NCBI GenBank assembly: GCA_023715865.1 | Contig: JAMBOW010000004.1 | Coordinates: 1-64,000 of the forward strand | Origin: Neobacillus mesonae | GTDB lineage: Bacteria; Bacillota; Bacilli; Paenibacillales; Paenibacillaceae | Direction: 5' to 3' | DNA: 64,000 nt | Shown here: in pieces, positions 62,347-64,000 of the stretch | Numbering within the stretch: the first letter of the stretch is position 1 | Layout of the letters: each line of letters begins with the position of its first letter | Position numbers and translations under genes: made by a program | The notes under the pieces: generated by a model | Told to the model about the DNA's origin: nothing | The model's database searches: none | The model's input: the letters and a program-made list of their open reading frames with translations, nothing else

Positions 62347-64000
62347 TTATATAGGAAGGGCAGATTTACTAAGAGGCATCGCTGTTCTCCAGCCTCCGGT
62401 TACGGTAATATCCTCTGCGCCTTGGGCCGCATAAGCCTCGCATATAAATCCTGGTATCTCTGTACCATCCTGAAGCTCAATCTTCCCGATGCCGAGGGGA
62501 GCGGGGATGGAAGCAGTAAATTCACCAAAGGCTTCAAGCGGCATTTCCCATATTTCCAGTTGAATAGAGGCGCCTCCTGCAGTTTCCTTAATAAGTCCGG
62601 GCTTGGCCGGCAAGGTGTCTAGTTTAACCAGCTGGTACTTCGGTGCGGTAAGCTCCTCTTTGATGAACCGTGCTCCAGCAGATTGCATTTGGACTTCAAG
62701 TGGATATCCTCGCATATGAAGACCACATACAGCAACTTGTGTAGTCGCCGCAGGGATAGAAGTGTCACGGTTTATTAGTGGAGTTGCAGTACTAGAGCTT
62801 ATTGAAGTTCGCTCTTTTTGACCTTCAAACTGGGCTGATGTATAGGCAATAAGATGCTCTTGCCCGGACAGAGCAAAGAAGGTGATTCCAAATGGAAGCT
62901 GTTCTTCTGCATCGTCAGCTGGGATCGCCGCTGCACATAAGTCCAGCAAATTGCAATGGTTTGTATATCGTCCCATGTCACGGTTCGTTGCAATCGGCTC
63001 CCGGCTGACATCTTCACGACGCCAGGTGCCTCCGCATGTAGGCATGATAAGAATCGAGTCTTTGAGCAGCGCTGCTGTTTGCAGCCTATACTCCTGCAAA
63101 CGGTGCATTGCGCGGAATACCGAGCTGGCATTGTAATTAGTATCTGTACCAGAACGCAGAATTTGCTCGGTCACCGGAAGCGTGCTTCCAGGGTGGTCTT
63201 CTATAAAGCTGCCTAGACCTGCCCAGCGTTCAGCAACCCAAGCGTCGTCATATAAAATCTTCGCAGCATCCATAAAGATTGAAATATCAATACGCTCTAT
63301 TGGGAGACCGATTGCTTCAATACGCTGGAGAGATCGGTTCCAGGCATCTCTGTATTCAGCTTCAAAAGGACCGAAAAACAGGTCCGTTTGCTCAGGAATC
63401 AGCAGCTTGACGGGAGCAGCAGGAGCCTTCATCGGAATAGCTTTTGACCAACAGTCCTTCTCGTCAGCCGCACGAACAATTTTATCGATGAAGACGGCCT
63501 CATCTAATTGGCGCGTAAACACGGTTACGCAATCAATGCTTGCCGATGCGGGCACAACGCCCCGAATGGACCACGCGCCAAGACTTGGCTTCCAGCCGAC
63601 GAGCCGATTAAGTGCAGCAGGAATTCTTCCTGAACCTGCTGTGTCCGTTCCCAGGGCAAAAGCTGCCTGACCGCGTGCTACGGCGACAGAAGAACCGGAG
63701 CTTGAACCGCCGCTGATCAGTTCTGGCTTATAGGCATTATGCGTTTCCCCGTAAGGACTCCGTGTACCGACGAGGCCTGTAGCAAACTGGTCCAAATTTG
63801 TTTTGCCGACAGGGACTGCGCCTGCATCGATCAGTTTTTGAACAACGGCTGCGTGCTCGGAAGGCATATAGGTATAGTCAGGGCATGCGGCTGTTGTGGG
63901 GTATCCGGCTACATCGATATTATCCTTGACGGCAAACGGAATTCCCCAGAGCGGGTACTCTTCCATATCCATGGATTCAAGCCGCTGAAGATAGGGGGTA
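62347..64000 (-). CDS. atzF: Allophanate hydrolase (amidase signature + AtzF C-terminal domain), N-terminus outside window
   Basis: At least 551 residues. The amidase-signature core is clear: WGIPFAVKDNID (catalytic Lys), GGSSSGSSVAVARG (cis-Ser and Ser nucleophile), GTDTAGSGRIPAALN. The C-terminal ~120 residues (VAVCGLHMRGYPLEVQMQ, DTLPAKPGLIKE, GWRTAM) are the extra domain of allophanate hydrolases. These split allophanate to ammonia and CO2 in urea or guanidine use. The frame continues open to base 64000 (PYLQRLES upstream of the first Met), so the gene is cut by the edge and the Met at 63972 is not the start. Its urea carboxylase partner would lie beyond. Confidence 0.88.
   Translation of the reverse strand, partial: TPYLQRLESMDMEEYPLWGIPFAVKDNIDVAGYPTTAACPDYTYMPSEHAAVVQKLIDAGAVPVGKTNLDQFATGLVGTRSPYGETHNAYKPELISGGSSSGSSVAVARGQAAFALGTDTAGSGRIPAALNRLVGWKPSLGAWSIRGVVPASASIDCVTVFTRQLDEAVFIDKIVRAADEKDCWSKAIPMKAPAAPVKLLIPEQTDLFFGPFEAEYRDAWNRSLQRIEAIGLPIERIDISIFMDAAKILYDDAWVAERWAGLGSFIEDHPGSTLPVTEQILRSGTDTNYNASSVFRAMHRLQEYRLQTAALLKDSILIMPTCGGTWRREDVSREPIATNRDMGRYTNHCNLLDLCAAAIPADDAEEQLPFGITFFALSGQEHLIAYTSAQFEGQKERTSISSSTATPLINRDTSIPAATTQVAVCGLHMRGYPLEVQMQSAGARFIKEELTAPKYQLVKLDTLPAKPGLIKETAGGASIQLEIWEMPLEAFGEFTASIPAPLGIGKIELQDGTEIPGFICEAYAAQGAEDITVTGGWRTAMPLSKSALPI

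Overview
The window looks like chromosome of a Paenibacillus-type, spore-forming Bacillota. The reasons are strong AAGGAGG-type ribosome binding sites, moderate GC, a collagen-like Gly-X-Thr protein, LplB/LplC/LipO-type sugar importers without their own ATPase, a YesM/YesN pair, LacI regulators and many intrinsic terminators. I see no rRNA, tRNA, CRISPR array or transposase.

1-7.0 kb: the 5' part of a collagen-like repeat gene on the minus strand runs off the left edge. It is followed by ordinary genes: an APH-type kinase, an SDR oxidoreductase, a YhhN membrane protein, an AraC regulator, an ankyrin protein and a DUF2569 membrane protein.

7.2-27.3 kb is a conflict island. It opens with an orphan Imm7 protein and a previously unlisted type I toxin-antitoxin pair (27-aa hydrophobic toxin and a convergent antisense RNA). 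A WYL regulator, an Mrr endonuclease, an McrB GTPase, an McrC-like nuclease and a NUDIX hydrolase resembling NudG follow, the last three overlapping end to end. This is a modification-dependent (type IV) restriction locus with a nucleotide-pool enzyme attached. Next come two paralogous WXG100/LXG-type polymorphic toxins with different C-terminal tips (JAB-like and CdiA-type tRNase), each followed by an immunity candidate, then a string of orphan immunity-like genes mixed with an excalibur protein and a secreted nuclease. A cation:dicarboxylate/amino-acid symporter sits between the two toxins.

27.5-34.1 kb: a LacI regulator, an LplB/LplC/LipO-type importer and a GH30 glycosidase. The same 16-bp palindrome lies in the regulator's promoter and before the transporter operon. 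34.2-42.0 kb: an exported erythromycin-esterase-like protein, a cupin, a chemoreceptor, several very small membrane proteins, a DUF4097 lipoprotein and a B12-binding protein coupled to a PAS-like protein. The B12 pair is divergent from a small helical protein and a 1211-aa CheB-CheR-PAS-histidine kinase fusion (42.1-46.1 kb).

46.4-53.1 kb: a second LacI regulator, a MalEFG-type importer and a GH31 alpha-xylosidase, again with a shared operator motif. 53.2-61.1 kb: a GNAT acetyltransferase, then a third importer and a YesM/YesN two-component pair. 61.2-64 kb: an aldo/keto reductase and an allophanate hydrolase cut by the right edge. Product names come from motif reading by eye; no database search was run.
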